From Symsagittifera roscoffensis (Eukaryota; Xenacoelomorpha; Acoela; Convolutidae): a DNA stretch of 64,000 nucleotides. The notes under the pieces were generated by a model. That model searched no databases. It saw only the letters and a list, made by a program, of their open reading frames with translations, and had not been told where the DNA came from. Of the stretch, positions 33,131-43,990 are shown one piece after another. The DNA is taken from NCBI RefSeq assembly GCF_963678635.1, contig NC_087064.1, forward strand, positions 40,336,530 through 40,400,529, given 5' to 3'. A program made the translations under genes and the position numbers. Every line of letters starts with the position of its first letter. Positions within the stretch are counted from its first letter, which is position 1.

Positions 33131-33342
33131 ATCACCCTCCTTCTTGTCTTCACGTATGCTGAAGGGTATGCTCAGTCTTCTGTGGATGGGTTATGTGGTT
33201 CAATTTTTCAAAGTGTGCAGCTTAGCTGGTACTCAGTCTGTAAAACCGACCCTACTGATGCACTTCCGTTATCATGAAGGGTCCCCTGCGTTTTTTGAGG
33301 AGACTGCTTTGTTCCTTTCGGTGATATAACGTTCTGAAAAAC

Positions 33343-34331
33343 CTACACGTAGTCTCTTAGTGAGTAAGATTTTGCAGCAGCTGCTTTCTGTTCAAACCTT
33401 TTCCTCTGCCTCACCTGAGCATGTTGTGTACAGCGTTTACATGAATGGTTCAGCTCCTGCTGACGTCTGATTACATCGCTTACATAGACTTGTGGCGATG
33501 TCTTCTTTCCTTCATACTCAGGGTAAAAAAAAGTCAAAGGCAAATCATTTTCTTGTCAAAAAAACATCATGTGCAGACTAATTGCTGTGGTGGAATGTTG
33601 CGTACTGTTATAAGATCCCATCACCTGTGGCAGATATCTATCTACCCCAATCAGAAATGTACCGCAAAATTACACCCTCAACGTCGACACCAAAGACCGA
33701 TTTTGTATTTCTACTGAGCCATTCGTTTGGGAATGGTACGTTGTAGAATAAACCTGAGCTAGTTGAGAACGTCTCATGGGCTCCTTAGTAAATTCTCCTA
33801 CAAAAGCAGTTCCATTGTCTGATTGGAATGTCATTGGAGTTCCATGTCCTGCTATCCATGTTTTGATCAGATGATCGCATGTCTCTTCGGCTGAGGCATT
33901 TATGCAGGGCACGGCCTCTGCATACATTTTAAAGTGGTTGACCATCACTAAAACGTAATTGTAGCCACACTCTGTCAAACATATCTTCTGGTGATCGATC
34001 TGCTCCACTTCACTAAACTCGGATGACTCGATTGACTATAATGGGAATCGTAATTTCCACGGATCTTTCTTCTGTTGGCATGACATACATGCAGTCACCA
34101 CCTCTCGCATGCCTTGTTCATTCCAGACCACTGAAAACCTTTCAAAATCCTCTGGTGTTTTTTGTCAATACCTTGATGGCCCATCTGATCATGTGATTTA
34201 ATTAAAAGCTCCATTTGATAGAGTTCCGGCAGCACTATCGCGTTATATGTGTAAAGAACCATGTGATTTTCTCTCCTTTTGCAAGCAACCATCCCATCCT
34301 TGTTCAGATTTAACCTTCCCTCTTTTTCCAT
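33343..34331 (-). pseudogene. Gypsy-type integrase
   Basis: Minus strand: 34331-34095 carries the zinc-binding HHCC start (HDQMGHQGIDKKH). 34008-33670 carries the catalytic core (QIDHQKICLTECGYNYVLVM, TFQSDNGTAFVGEF, HSQTNGSVEIQNRSL). 33543-33343 is the C-terminal DNA-binding tail (SDVIRRQQELN). The core keeps both aspartates and the glutamate, but GSVEIQNRS where VERQNR is usual, and the three parts are in broken frames. Integrase inserts the LTR element into DNA; this copy is dead. No reverse transcriptase box was found next to it. Confidence 0.8.
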
Positions 34332-34868
34332 TTAGTACTGTCTCAAAGTAACTACATTCTTCCAGATCTCTTTCGTCTGGTGCCCTTTTTTGACCCACTT
34401 TTACAAGCTACTTGTCAGGAGGTCATTTCTCTGCGCCCATAGTAAGTCCGAGAGTTTTTACTTTGCCTTCAAGTATGTCTTCATGAACCTCAGGTGACTG
34501 TTCATCTCATCGGGCTGATGCGCGTCATCTTTCATCCTAACGCACCAAATCTTTACCAATGGCTCTGTCTCTTGTTTGAACGGTTGAAGGTCAGTCCTGA
34601 CTGCTTCCTTCTGCGGTAATAAGCCCATCGACGAAGAACTGGCGAGGCAAAATACGGTGTCGAGTGTGTCAGGACCCAGTTCCTCGAAAATTAGGGGCAC
34701 GAACTGAACAGGGTGTTCAGGGGTTGGTTCTTGAGTCGTGAGCGGGGGAAAGAAAAAGGGGCTTGAGCGTGAACTCAGATGAAATCCGAGGACACGGAAA
34801 GGAAATTTTAATAAAAGAAACATTGTTTTTAAAATACTATATTCATTATATAAGTCAAAATGCTGCAT
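34332..34868 (-). pseudogene. Gypsy-type pol, RNase H to integrase spacer
   Basis: The frame 34868-34458 includes QFVPLIFEELGPDTLDTVFC and VKIWCVRMKDDAHQP, then leads toward the integrase zinc finger on the same strand. It fits the tether region between RNase H and integrase. Its N-terminal 50 residues look unrelated and may come from flanking DNA. Confidence 0.45.
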
Positions 34869-35689
34869 GACAATTCTCTGATTGGAAAAAACAAAAGAAA
34901 CTCTAATGAGTAGCTTATAAAGCTGAAATTCAGGGTGCAGGAGAATGCAGATTTTGATTACTGTTTAGCGATAATGTGAAATTTTTGGGGTGTAGGTAAA
35001 CCTAAACCTGATGCAAACTTCTGTAAATGACCACTGGCACTGTACCCTGAGGCACACTCAACATCCGGGGGGCTCACTGACAGACGACGACATGCAATGA
35101 GGACATCGATCTTGATTCCGGGGAGTATGTGCCAGTCGGTCATATTTGGAAGTTTGACCTAGAGCAAAGTTTAACCTTGATGCTCAAGTTTCTCGCGATA
35201 ACTGAAAATACGAAAACATAAGACCAGAGAATCAAACTAGAACCGCGGGAAAGTAGTTCAAAAAATAGGAGCTTGAAATTGCTTCTCATAATTTTGCCAT
35301 GTAAATCGAAGGAGTGTAGAGCTGCCTTACTCCTGGCAAAGGATCGAGAGTGACGGAAACATATAGAGAAGAGCGAGTGGACCAGAGTGAATCTTCGGAG
35401 TAAAGGTGGACAGCTGAAGTTGCCAAACGGTCCAAATAGAAAACTTGCGTCTTGAGTTGAAACTTGTCATTTCAAACTTTTTGAGTTTAAATTGAGTACC
35501 GGGTTAATTCTTTATAAATTTAGTTACTCAATTCTAGAGGTCGTGCCGGAATGTAAGTACCCAATTTAAAATTTTTGAGTGTGTTTTACATTGATATATT
35601 GAGCTAGGGAGAGTTTTAGGTTGATCCATCTGAATTGGATCAAAGGTACACTGTCTAAAAAAATAACTGTATACGTAAGGTTCCGACCC

Positions 35690-35945
35690 TGTTTTAACTG
35701 CATTCGTGGTTTTGGGTATTTTGGAACCTGAGCATGGGGACGTTCTTGTTTTCTAGAGTGGGGGTATTTTGGCAGTAGCCTTTAAGCTGGAACACGGTTT
35801 TTGGTCTCATGTTGCAAGTGAACCGAATTGTCTTCAACCGCTTGAGGTAGAAAAACACAAAAGATAGTGTCCCTGACTCTTGCGCCAATGGTTACAAGGC
35901 CTATTTTTCTTTAACCTCATATTGGACTCAAGTAGGCACTTTTAC
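35690..35945 (-). repeat. inverted repeat, right arm (diverged)
   Basis: Reverse complement relative of 23405-23660, including AGTGTCCCTGA and CTATTTTTCTTTAACCTCAT. A short minus-strand frame inside it (35694-35888) is not preserved in the other arm, so I do not call it a gene. Confidence 0.7.
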
Positions 35946-36022
35946 AAAATAAGCTCTCGCTTCAGCACCGGGAAGGGTTGCAACCTCACCATTCGGCTTT
36001 CCCAATTGATGAAGTCAGCACA

Positions 36023-36050
36023 GTAACGATTGTGAAAGCACAATCGTTAC
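36023..36050. repeat. 28-bp perfect hairpin
   Basis: Arms GTAACGATTGTG and CACAATCGTTAC enclose the loop AAAG. It is a 12-bp perfect stem, about 80 bp outside the right inverted-repeat arm. Role unknown. Confidence 0.9.
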
Positions 36051-37255
36051 TTTCCGAACGCTCTCAGATCTTCACACATGTTCTTCTATTTTCCTATCTG
36101 CTCAGTTCAACGTTCTGACTGTTTTTCACTATCTATAACTGTTTTTCCAAATTTTGAGGTTTTTCAGTTGTTGGATTTCATTCAATTGGACTAATAACAC
36201 CACTAATTGTCTAAAACATCGAATCTTCGCACTAAAAAAATCCGAAAAAAAAACTCGTTTTTTTTTCTGACATGCCTCTAAGGTCATTCTCGTTGAATGT
36301 CGCATACTCCCCAGACATCCCGGTCAATGTCCTCGTTGAACATAGAGTAACTCATCAGATTGGTACAGTGTCATCGAACAGTATTTTTAAAGTGCATGAA
36401 AAAAATTTTTTATCCGCATCACATTGACTCACTAGGTGCACCAAATGGTATCACACTACATTGCTATAGCCTTCTAACATTATCGTTAATCTGCAACCTG
36501 AGGATATGATCTAAGAAAAAATATCTTTTCTGACATTTAGTGTCATTGTCTCAATTTGAAACTTTTTTCTCCAACGGTTAAAATCTATGTTTGGTGCTTC
36601 TGATCTTATGTCTATCTGATACGAACTGTAATTTCTGTCGTGCTTCGACATATTTTGTTGGCATACTCGTAAAACCAGGCAGTCATGTTGGCTCTGAACC
36701 ATTGTATCAATAGTTTTCTGGGCCATATTTTCTTCACTTCCATCGAAATGGTCATGGTTTAGCACATTGTCTCAAAAAGATCTAAATATATTAGACAATC
36801 GAGTTCTTCTAACTGTTCTGTGGTCAGTGCTTCCTGTCGATTGTTCTCCTTAACATGAGCTTCCAGTCATCTAATCTCCAACATTGCTCCAACTATCACT
36901 ATTGATGCTTCATGATAGTTGCTTCTCCAACTTTGTTTTCCTGACACTCCCAGTAGTGGTTCTACGTCCATCATCAATCGGTGTCAATAGAATTGACTTC
37001 AGTTCCATCATGATAGAGTGCGATTAGTTCTGTTTCCATTATTGTTTTCATCACTATATTCCTGAACACTATCACACTTGGTTATGCTGTCTCACCAGTG
37101 TTTTTACGCAGTCAAGACCTCCGCACTTATGACATTCTTGTCCACAGACTTTCGCCAGACAGCTAACAGGTTTGACCCGGTCTTCTGGTCCCTAATGTTT
37201 GCTCGGTTTCCCTAATGGCTGTGGTCACCAGGTTGTAGATGACGTGGAGGTCACG

Positions 37256-38008
37256 CTAATTGCAACCTGAATTAAATTTTCTCTGTACGTCCTGCGTCGC
37301 TCGCAATATCGAATCAGCGTTTGGACTCGGGCACCATGATGGCTTCATTAGTTCCCTCACTACCATCAACATTGTTCTCAGTAAATTGTCTGAGAATCCC
37401 AATCCAAACTTCCCTCTGTCGTCAGATATGCGTATTAACGGTGCAGTCACTTTTTATTCCAATACAAGCCCCAATTTGACTTGCTGACTGGCAATGCTTC
37501 TTCTTGTTGATATTCTTGACAACCAGAACCTCAGCAACACAGCTTGGTCATAGTCGAAGTGACAATCACGTAAGTCCTCATTGATGAAAAAACTATATGC
37601 CGTTCCAACAATTCCCGAAATATAGCGGTATGACTTCTTTCTGATCAGCCCACAGTAATCATTCGACTTAAGCAGTGGTCCCATTTATTCTTTCGTGAGG
37701 CTAAACTCCTTTTTTGAGATTCTTCAGAATTCGTCGATCTTTCTCAATGGTTCCAACTCTACAGGTTCTTTCATATTCACTTGCAGTAGCTTGCTCTGTT
37801 GAATATTCCACAGCGCATTTAAAAGAAAGGTCTGCGCTAGACCAGTGCCTTCTCTCAGCATCATGGCACAGGTATTCAGCCCGTGTACCGACATTTGTTC
37901 CAACATGAACAGGACGAAACCGACAGCGTCTCTCCGTTTCGCACACGCTACTGCCGCTTCTTCACAGATCATAAGGTTTCTTAAATTCGTCATCAACAGC
38001 ACTACCAT
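37256..38008 (-). pseudogene. LTR-element gag-like fragment, copy 3
   Basis: Three segments in one frame (38008-37724, 37684-37454 and 37450-37256) are separated by stops. The last repeats VVRELMKPSWCPSPNADSIL from 25238-25555, and the flanking 37140-37440 matches 25190-25500. It is a further copy of the LTR family, cut on its right by the Polinton end at about 38053. Confidence 0.55.
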
Positions 38009-38052
38009 TGCTCCAACTATCTTTAGTAGTATGCATATAGTGCGTTAGGATT

Positions 38053-38063
38053 GGGGGGGGGGG
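38053..38063. repeat. poly-G run at left Polinton end
   Basis: About 11 consecutive G directly precede the tandem array. This may be the edge of the element or an assembly-sensitive tract. Confidence 0.7.
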
Positions 38064-38074
38064 TTGTCATACAT

Positions 38075-38490
38075 GGATGACCATTAGGTATAAATCATAA
38101 TGGTCACCATGCATTAAATGATCAGCAATTGTCATCATCTAATAATCCTAATTGTCACCATGCATAAATTTATAGCTAATGGTCACTATGTAATAATCCT
38201 AATTGTCACCATGTAAAAGTTTATACCTAATGGTCACTATGTAATAATCCTAATTGTCACCATGTATAATTTTATACCTAATGGTCATCATGTAATAATC
38301 CTAATTGTCACCATGTAATACCTATAATTGATAGTCCCCATGTGATAAATGCCCAGGTTTATCAGCAACGTTCACCATGTAAGAATCCTAGTTGTCACCA
38401 TGTTTTTTAAAACCTAACAGTCCTCATGTATTAATGCTAATTTTCACAATGTATTAAGTTTTAGCTTATAGTCCCCGTGTAATCTGCAGG
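38075..38490. repeat. left terminal repeat with ~51-bp tandem array
   Basis: The phrases TAATCCTAATTGTCACCATGTA and CTAATGGTCACTATGTAA alternate with a full period of about 51 bp and a half-period of about 26 bp, for roughly eight periods with decay toward the right. An inverted unit lies at 61034-61093, which marks this as the Polinton terminal inverted repeat expanded by local amplification. Confidence 0.8.
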
Positions 38491-38576
38491 ATTTCAATTT
38501 CCAATTGTCAGCAAGTAATTTATGAATTCAACTTGTACCTATCTTGTTACTATAATATTGAAGTGGAACAAAATTT

Positions 38577-38652
38577 CTTGGTGTCCGAGTAGAGGAAAAC
38601 GCATGGCGCTCGACTCTCAGCCGAAAGGCGGCGTTTCGAAACCCGTCCGGAA
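38577..38652 (+). ncRNA. tRNA-like sequence (possible SINE head or tRNA pseudogene)
   Basis: TGTCCGAGTAGAGG resembles an A box and GTTTCGAAACCC a B box, with a possible variable arm GCCGAAAGGC between. A T-run follows at about 38700. The anticodon and T stems do not pair well, so it is not a functional tRNA. Confidence 0.3.
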
Positions 38653-38840
38653 ATTGTACTGAAAGGAGGCAACAGTTGCTGGTATGGTGATCGATTTTGT
38701 ATTTTTTTTTGTTTGACAAAAGCTTAACTTCTCGGGTTACTGCTATTCGGTTAGCAATTGGGTAAAATTTGAATTACTAAAAAATTTAGTGTTCAAAATT
38801 AAATTGAAAAGTGTATAAATCAGCCACATTAAATAAGTAG

Positions 38841-39371
38841 TTAATGAGTAAGCATGTGAGTTAGGAAACGTTTCAAAATATGATCATTTATGTAAACAAA
38901 GTCAAAAGCATCATCATTAAAGTTTTTATTAAAAGTCAAATGTGCAATATAAATACAAAAAGAACCGCACATGGTAGAGTTTGAGTCTTGCATGGGAAAG
39001 TTTGTCATCAATTCAGTCACCTGATGAAAATTCTCGTTCAATCGCTTATACAGATTGGTGTACTGCCAAAGAGGAAGACCGAGAGGATCAGCGAAGTATA
39101 AAACATTTCTTCTGTTGCAAATCACAATCCAATGTGTCCCCGGAGAATCTGATTTTGAAGTGTTCACAATCATAAAAATATTGTTAGGGATGTGAGGTGG
39201 AAAATTGTCGGCTGCAAAAACTCCAAAAAACTTATATTTCAGATGTTTACAATTCAGAATGAGGTCATGCAACTGGATTTCATCCCTTTTCAGACTTTCG
39301 TAATGGGACGGACGTTCTTTGTAACTTTGCGGTCGGAGGTAATAAATACATTGGATGAGCGTATACCCCAA
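38841..39371 (-). CDS. Polinton adenovirus-type cysteine protease
   Basis: The 176-codon frame is open. Catalytic landmarks appear in the right order: histidine in GTHWIVI, acidic FADPLG, glutamine in PMQDSNS and cysteine in MCGSFCIYIAH. This family (adenain/Ulp1-like) matures capsid proteins. The true start is probably inside the frame, near residue 20, because the first residues overlap the end of the capsid gene and come from a TTG. It is the best preserved Polinton gene here. Confidence 0.85.
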   Translation of the reverse strand: MGYTLIQCIYYLRPQSYKERPSHYESLKRDEIQLHDLILNCKHLKYKFFGVFAADNFPPHIPNNIFMIVNTSKSDSPGTHWIVICNRRNVLYFADPLGLPLWQYTNLYKRLNENFHQVTELMTNFPMQDSNSTMCGSFCIYIAHLTFNKNFNDDAFDFVYINDHILKRFLTHMLTH

Positions 39372-40467
39372 ACAATAATTTCCAGGTTTGCTGTCAAAGC
39401 GTTTGAGAATTGAAGGTCGAGTGGAACTGAGCAGTTAGTAAGTTCTGGATGCAAGAAGTCATGAGCTGCCTGCTGTGTGCTAGTGAGATCAAAACACATA
39501 ATAAAGTGCTGTTGGTAGTTATCCAGAGCGATTCCCAGCCCGCAGTGCAACAAACCCAGCGCTGATAGTGTGTTGAAGAAGAGACGTTTATGATCTTGTG
39601 TGCTGATTGGTGTACTTGCTATTGGTAAACCGTTTCGTCTCAAGGTAACTTGCTCCAATCCAAACATTTTTTAAAATGAAAAGGATTCGTTCGGTTTGTT
39701 CCTAGAAATGTATTATTTGTGTTCAATGCTATTATAATTTGTCTCACCGGTCCACGAGCAAAAATATCTTCCTGTTGCCAGCTGCGCTGACCAGCTGTTG
39801 CAAAAAATGTTTTTGTAATTTCTTCTTGCTTCTGGATATGGGTAGTTCGCAGGAGTTTTGAGCAAAGTTGATTCAATGGCAGAGAGCACATGGTCGGTCA
39901 CAGTCATTTTTCTAACATATAGGTTCGCTTCGAGTATTTGCAGCTTTTTGGCCGCATCTTCAGATATGATGAGAAAGTCTTCATGAAACGTCTGTAGGAA
40001 AATCTGAGGGTAACACCGCTCAACAAATGCTGGTCACATGTGAAAAAACCAACTCCAGCGGGTCCATAGAACCAAATTTCCCTCGATTCACGGATCAGTT
40101 CTCGTTGAGATATGAAATCAGCTGCATCTATTGCAGCGGGATTGTTTTCAAAACGATATCCCTGACACTTAAGCCATGAGTCCTTGGCTCCTTTGCTGTT
40201 AGAAAATTCTGTTCCAATAAAGCTTTTATGCGCAAAATTACTATTGGCATTTGAGTATTTGAGTCCATTAGCAGAGAGGGTACAGTCAGAGAAAAGGGAA
40301 TAAAGGGAGTTGTTTACGAGGAACGTTGAATCAGACACAGTAGGATCAGTGTTGTCATATTGCAGATCAGCTCCATTCGATTCCGTTACTTTGCATCGTA
40401 TTTCCAAATAAAGTTTTTGCAGGTCAACAAAATTACTACGGTCACTGGTGATTTCAAATTCAAGCAT
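39290..40467 (-). pseudogene. Polinton major capsid protein (double jelly roll)
   Basis: Three successive frames on the minus strand make up one gene: 40467-39904 (FEITSDRSNFVDLQKLYLEI, SLFSDCTLSANGL), 39891-39640 (NTNNTFLGTNRTNPFHFKK) and 39667-39290 (HFIMCFDLTSTQQ, LEIIVWG at the end). The order and the NPFHF motif fit the Polinton capsid family. At least two frameshifts, near 39900 and 39650, break it. Its end overlaps the protease region. Confidence 0.8.
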
Positions 40468-40572
40468 TGGTCCATTAGTGAATAGACAGGTCCAAATTTT
40501 TGACCGAAAGCGTTTTCAAAAGTAATCAAAAGGGGTTGTTTTTAAAACAAATCCAGAGAGCTATGGGTAGCT

Positions 40573-40970
40573 TCATTGGGTAACAAAATAGCGATCATTT
40601 TTTATGTTTGAGAAAAAATCAGCTCGACTTCTCACTGGTCTGGTTTTTCTTCGAATGGTTGTTTTTATTTTTCGCGCCCCTATTGACCTTCTTCTTCGTA
40701 ATCCATTCATTGGTGTCTTTCGACGAGGTCTACCACCACCGAGTTTTTTTCTTGCAGTTTTTGTGACGGTGTTTTTCAATGCTTGTTTAGGAGACTTCTT
40801 TTTCATAGCGACATCAATCAGTTCTGGCGCTGCACTCATCAAAAGTTCTCTGCCCAGTTTTTTCGCAGCCGGTAGAATAACCCGTCGTGCAAACGGTATA
40901 GCAACCCGACCAATATCAGCAGCCAAAGCGCCAAATCCACTGCCGCGTTGTCGGTAGTGTCCAGAGAAAT
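40573..40970 (-). CDS. Polinton small basic capsid-associated protein
   Basis: The minus-strand frame starts around a glycine-rich YRQRGSGFGALAADIG segment (about 40960-40905) and runs to 40573. It is very basic (RPRRKTPMNGLRRRR, RKIKTTIRRKTRPVRS). Small basic proteins with this N-terminal pattern lie beside the capsid genes in Polintons and are thought to be virion core or minor proteins. There is no ATG in frame before the GSGFG motif (a TAG lies just upstream), so the start is unclear and an upstream splice is possible. Confidence 0.6.
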
Positions 40971-41013
40971 GAGGAAGTGAAGCTTGCTATGCATAATATT
41001 GTTCCATTGGTTT

Positions 41014-41900
41014 TCAATCAAAGCGCTTGAATTTTAGAGTCAACAAAACTTTACCAGTTCCTGCAAAGGGCACTAGTCTTCCAGTTTTTGTGCGCAACTG
41101 AACCGATATTGACTGTACAGATGAAGTGAACATTTTTTTGTAGTCTAAATTAGTGAAGTTTTTTCGATGATTATGTTCAATGCTGCAGACACTACCGTTT
41201 TTGTTGCGTCTATTTGAATCAATGACGCGTAACAATGGGGCCTTTGCATCTCCAACAGTTTGGTATTGAATAATGTCAATATAGACAAAAATTAGACTTG
41301 TCCCACTTGATAAGTCATATGGGAAATGAGATTCGTACAGTTCGTTTACCTCATAAGATGCATCGAAGGATGGTATCATTTTGTAACCATTGTGATGTTC
41401 ACCGTTCTCATCACGCTTTGCATTGTAGCCTAACAGACTGGGTGTTTGGGGACTTGGGAATGAGATTCCTTCATTTGCGTTCATCCAAATGCTCATGCTA
41501 TTCGTGATTTTGTGAGGACTCGCATCGAAATGAATTTTGTCTTTGAGTTTTGTTTTTATCTCATTAATCAGTTGTTCTATAAAAGTGTACTCTCCTGATT
41601 TGATAAAAACTTTTTCGCCATAGTAAGGTCTGGAAATTGTATTCCGATTGCCAGCGTTGGATTTACTGGCTACTACTTCGCATGCTCTGAAGTACGTAAA
41701 TTCCTCATCAGTAACATTGTTTAATTTTGTGGGGTAAGATATTTCTGAGAGAGCAACTCTCCAATCTCCGTCTAAAGCTATTTCTTCTTTACAAAATTTC
41801 TGAAACTGGCCAAAGTGTTGTCTGGGAAAGAATCCATTGATTCTGTTGAAATCAAATGTACAGTTAACTCATCACTGTCCATTTTCGTTATAATCAGCTT
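41014..41900 (-). pseudogene. Polinton penton-like minor capsid protein
   Basis: The N-terminal part (about 41886-41790, LTVHLISTESMDSFPDNTL) has the start typical of penton-type proteins of Polintons. A frameshift near 41815 moves the frame. The rest is read through 41780-41500 to 41496-41014, ending in GKVLLTLKFKRFD. The role would be the capsid vertex. The break makes it a pseudogene. Confidence 0.65.
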
Positions 41901-41949
41901 TGTTTCCAATAAAACTAAGTTTTTTTTCATAAAACTTTCCGCTGATTTC

Positions 41950-43050
41950 TTACTTTTCCGCATCAATGAGACTGTATGTTGGAGGGTTTACAATAGAAAT
42001 GGCAACTATTTTAATAACTTCGTCTGTAAAAATCTGCTTGTAACCTTTTCTAAAAGGCAAGTCAGTTTTCGCTATTCGCACATAGTCATCAACATAAAAT
42101 TTTGGTTTCTGTGCCAACTTCGATGAACTGTTTGCAATTAATGAAACTAAAGCAGGTACTTGTTTTTTTGTCACCTTTTTTGTAGTCAATTTTTTTAAAC
42201 TCTATTAACGCGTGAGTTAATCCTTTGAACAAAACTTTATAATTTTTCAATATAACTGTAAGTCCATTCAAACTCCAAGTACTTGTAGATAATACTTTTC
42301 AGCGATCGAATGTTTCTTTCGGCAAACGCTGATTTTTTTTTCACTGCGAGTATTGTTTTTGATGATTTCTCGTTTAGTACATAACTTTTTGAACTGTTTT
42401 GATCATTTTTTTGAAAGCTTCGGTTGTTTCTTTAGCATATTTGGTCTTCAGGGCTTCCAATCGTAAGTAGCGAGAGATACAATTGACAGCAACTAACAAA
42501 TAATAAACCCACCGGTTATATTTAGCCATTTTATCAACATAAGCCAAGTCAAGAGACCAAATTTCGTTGATATCGTTAACAATTACTTTTAGCCGAGGAT
42601 ATGTTTTACGAAACAATCCAGACTTTGAATGTGATGATTGAGATCTCAGAAGTTTTTTAACTTTTTTTGGTGAGAGTTGACTAACATTTGTTAAATTTCT
42701 AACGCTACCAAATGCAGCTGGACCTTTCGTGTAAAGTATTTTGAGTTTCTTTTCTTCACTGATAGTAGGATTTTCATTCTTTTCTTGACGTCGTCGCAAA
42801 CGATTCTTTACTGCTTTCATAGTTTTTTTCATCGTCGTCGTCGTCATTGGTGGGAAAAAATACTTTTTTCTGGGTTTTTCTTTTCTCGGATTGCTTGGTT
42901 CTGGGCTTGATAATTGTCGATCGAGTCTTCGAAGAGGAGGGTATTGATCTCTTCGACTCCTCAGTTGTAGGGTTGTCAGAGAAAAAGGAGGAAGAAGTTG
43001 AGGTTTTAGCTGCTTCGCTCTTAAGCGAGCGGAGAATCTGTTTGGCATAA
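41950..43050 (-). pseudogene. Polinton retroviral-type integrase
   Basis: The zinc/linker region begins near 42740 (KGPAAFGSVRNLTN) and the catalytic core near 42580 (INEIWSLDLAYVDKM). The C-terminal chromo-like domain lies at about 42150-41950 (KPKFYVDDYVRIAKTDLPF, NPPTYSLIDAEK). The first aspartate is present and the catalytic glutamate region is seen (AFAERNIRSLK, about 42330). The second aspartate is asparagine (VAVNCISRY where VID or VVD is usual), and a stretch of about 50 codons between it and the glutamate is missing. Several frameshifts confirm decay. Confidence 0.8.
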
Positions 43051-43308
43051 GTGTTAGACACTAAACTAGGATCAAGATTCAGTTCTTTCAAAATTTGTGG
43101 ATAAAAAACACCCTCAAGTTTTTTCTGTGTTTTGCTGTGTATCGTACAAAAAAGATTCAATTTCAACGAGTGTCGGTTTTCCTTGAATTAGAACATATCC
43201 GTCAACGTCTAAAGTCACGGATTCAACTTTGAACAACTGCTTTAGCACTATGTTTGCCTTTTCCGAATTATTAGCTTCCAATAGCTCTTGAATGGATTCC
43301 ATAACCAT
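42774..43308 (-). pseudogene. unidentified Polinton protein upstream of integrase
   Basis: The frames 43308-43114 (TLDVDGYVLIQGKPTLVEIE) and 43166-42774 (GVFYPQILKELNLDPSLVS, serine-rich and acidic NDDDDDEKN tail) follow each other with a frameshift near 43115. They overlap the integrase start in another frame. I do not recognise the family. Its position fits a small accessory gene. Confidence 0.4.
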
Positions 43309-43693
43309 TCGAAACTTTTCAGCGGTTTTTCCATTACTTTTTTCATGTTTTTTTTATTCTCTTTGAACTTGTCTGCTGCAGAGAATTGTATGAATCAACA
43401 ATTTTTTCTGCTTCATCATCACCATCACCACTGAAATTAGTAAGTGCAGATAAATTTCTTTTTCGAAGATTTGGTACTACATTACTAGGGGTTAAAGGAA
43501 TAGGAGATGTTGGGCTTAATGGTGGTGGAGAGTCACGGCTGATATTTCGTTCTCGAAATTGCTGTATCTAATTGAGTTGAGATGATTTGTCGTTAATTAA
43601 TGGATTATGAAGGATTTGAGGTTGTGGTGCAGTTTTTTCATCTGGAGCATATGTTTTTCGAAGATGAATTCTTCAGCATACATGCCTAAGGTT

Positions 43694-43990
43694 CTAGTTT
43701 TTCAGGTAAATGTAACACGATTCTCCGATTGATTTAACCAGTGAAATATTGTTTGCCGAAACTTTTCGTTTTTCTCGGATAGTAAACTTAGGGTCAACAA
43801 TTTTTCCAAATGGTATTTTCTTACTCTCGATGAAATTTTTGTTAGCTGGAACATGTCCCAGAAAAACATTTACAAAACAATCGCAAAGAAATCTAAAAGA
43901 ATTTGAATCAGCTCCTGTCAAAATTGATCTACAATGGCGACTATTGAGCAATTGCTTCAATATACATAATTCTTTGACTTTCATTTTCAA
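43694..43990 (-). pseudogene. small Polinton basic protein
   Basis: A 98-codon frame with LLNSRHCRSILTGADSNSF and RFLCDCFVNVFLGHVP. Similar small basic proteins of the pattern residue-leucine-residue-GAD lie next to the ATPase in other Polinton-like elements. It overlaps the end of the ATPase. Function unknown. Confidence 0.4.

Larger units (their letters stand above)
34870..37250. other. mostly gene-free stretch with inverted repeat and palindrome
   Basis: No convincing gene is seen. A minus-strand frame at 36511-36765 is in register with LTR-element remnants upstream of it and may be a scrap of the same family. The inverted repeat (35690-35945) and the hairpin (36023-36050) are listed separately. 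Confidence 0.4.

Noticed and set aside
38075-38490. Could be a CRISPR-like array
   Set aside because: The units are contiguous and lack unique spacers of constant size; it is a eukaryotic Polinton terminal repeat.
38577-38652. Functional tRNA gene
   Set aside because: Anticodon and T stems do not pair; kept only as a tRNA-like sequence.
42815-43571. Plus-strand frames opposite the integrase and its neighbour
   Set aside because: Low-complexity valine/glycine frames with no conservation; antisense shadows.
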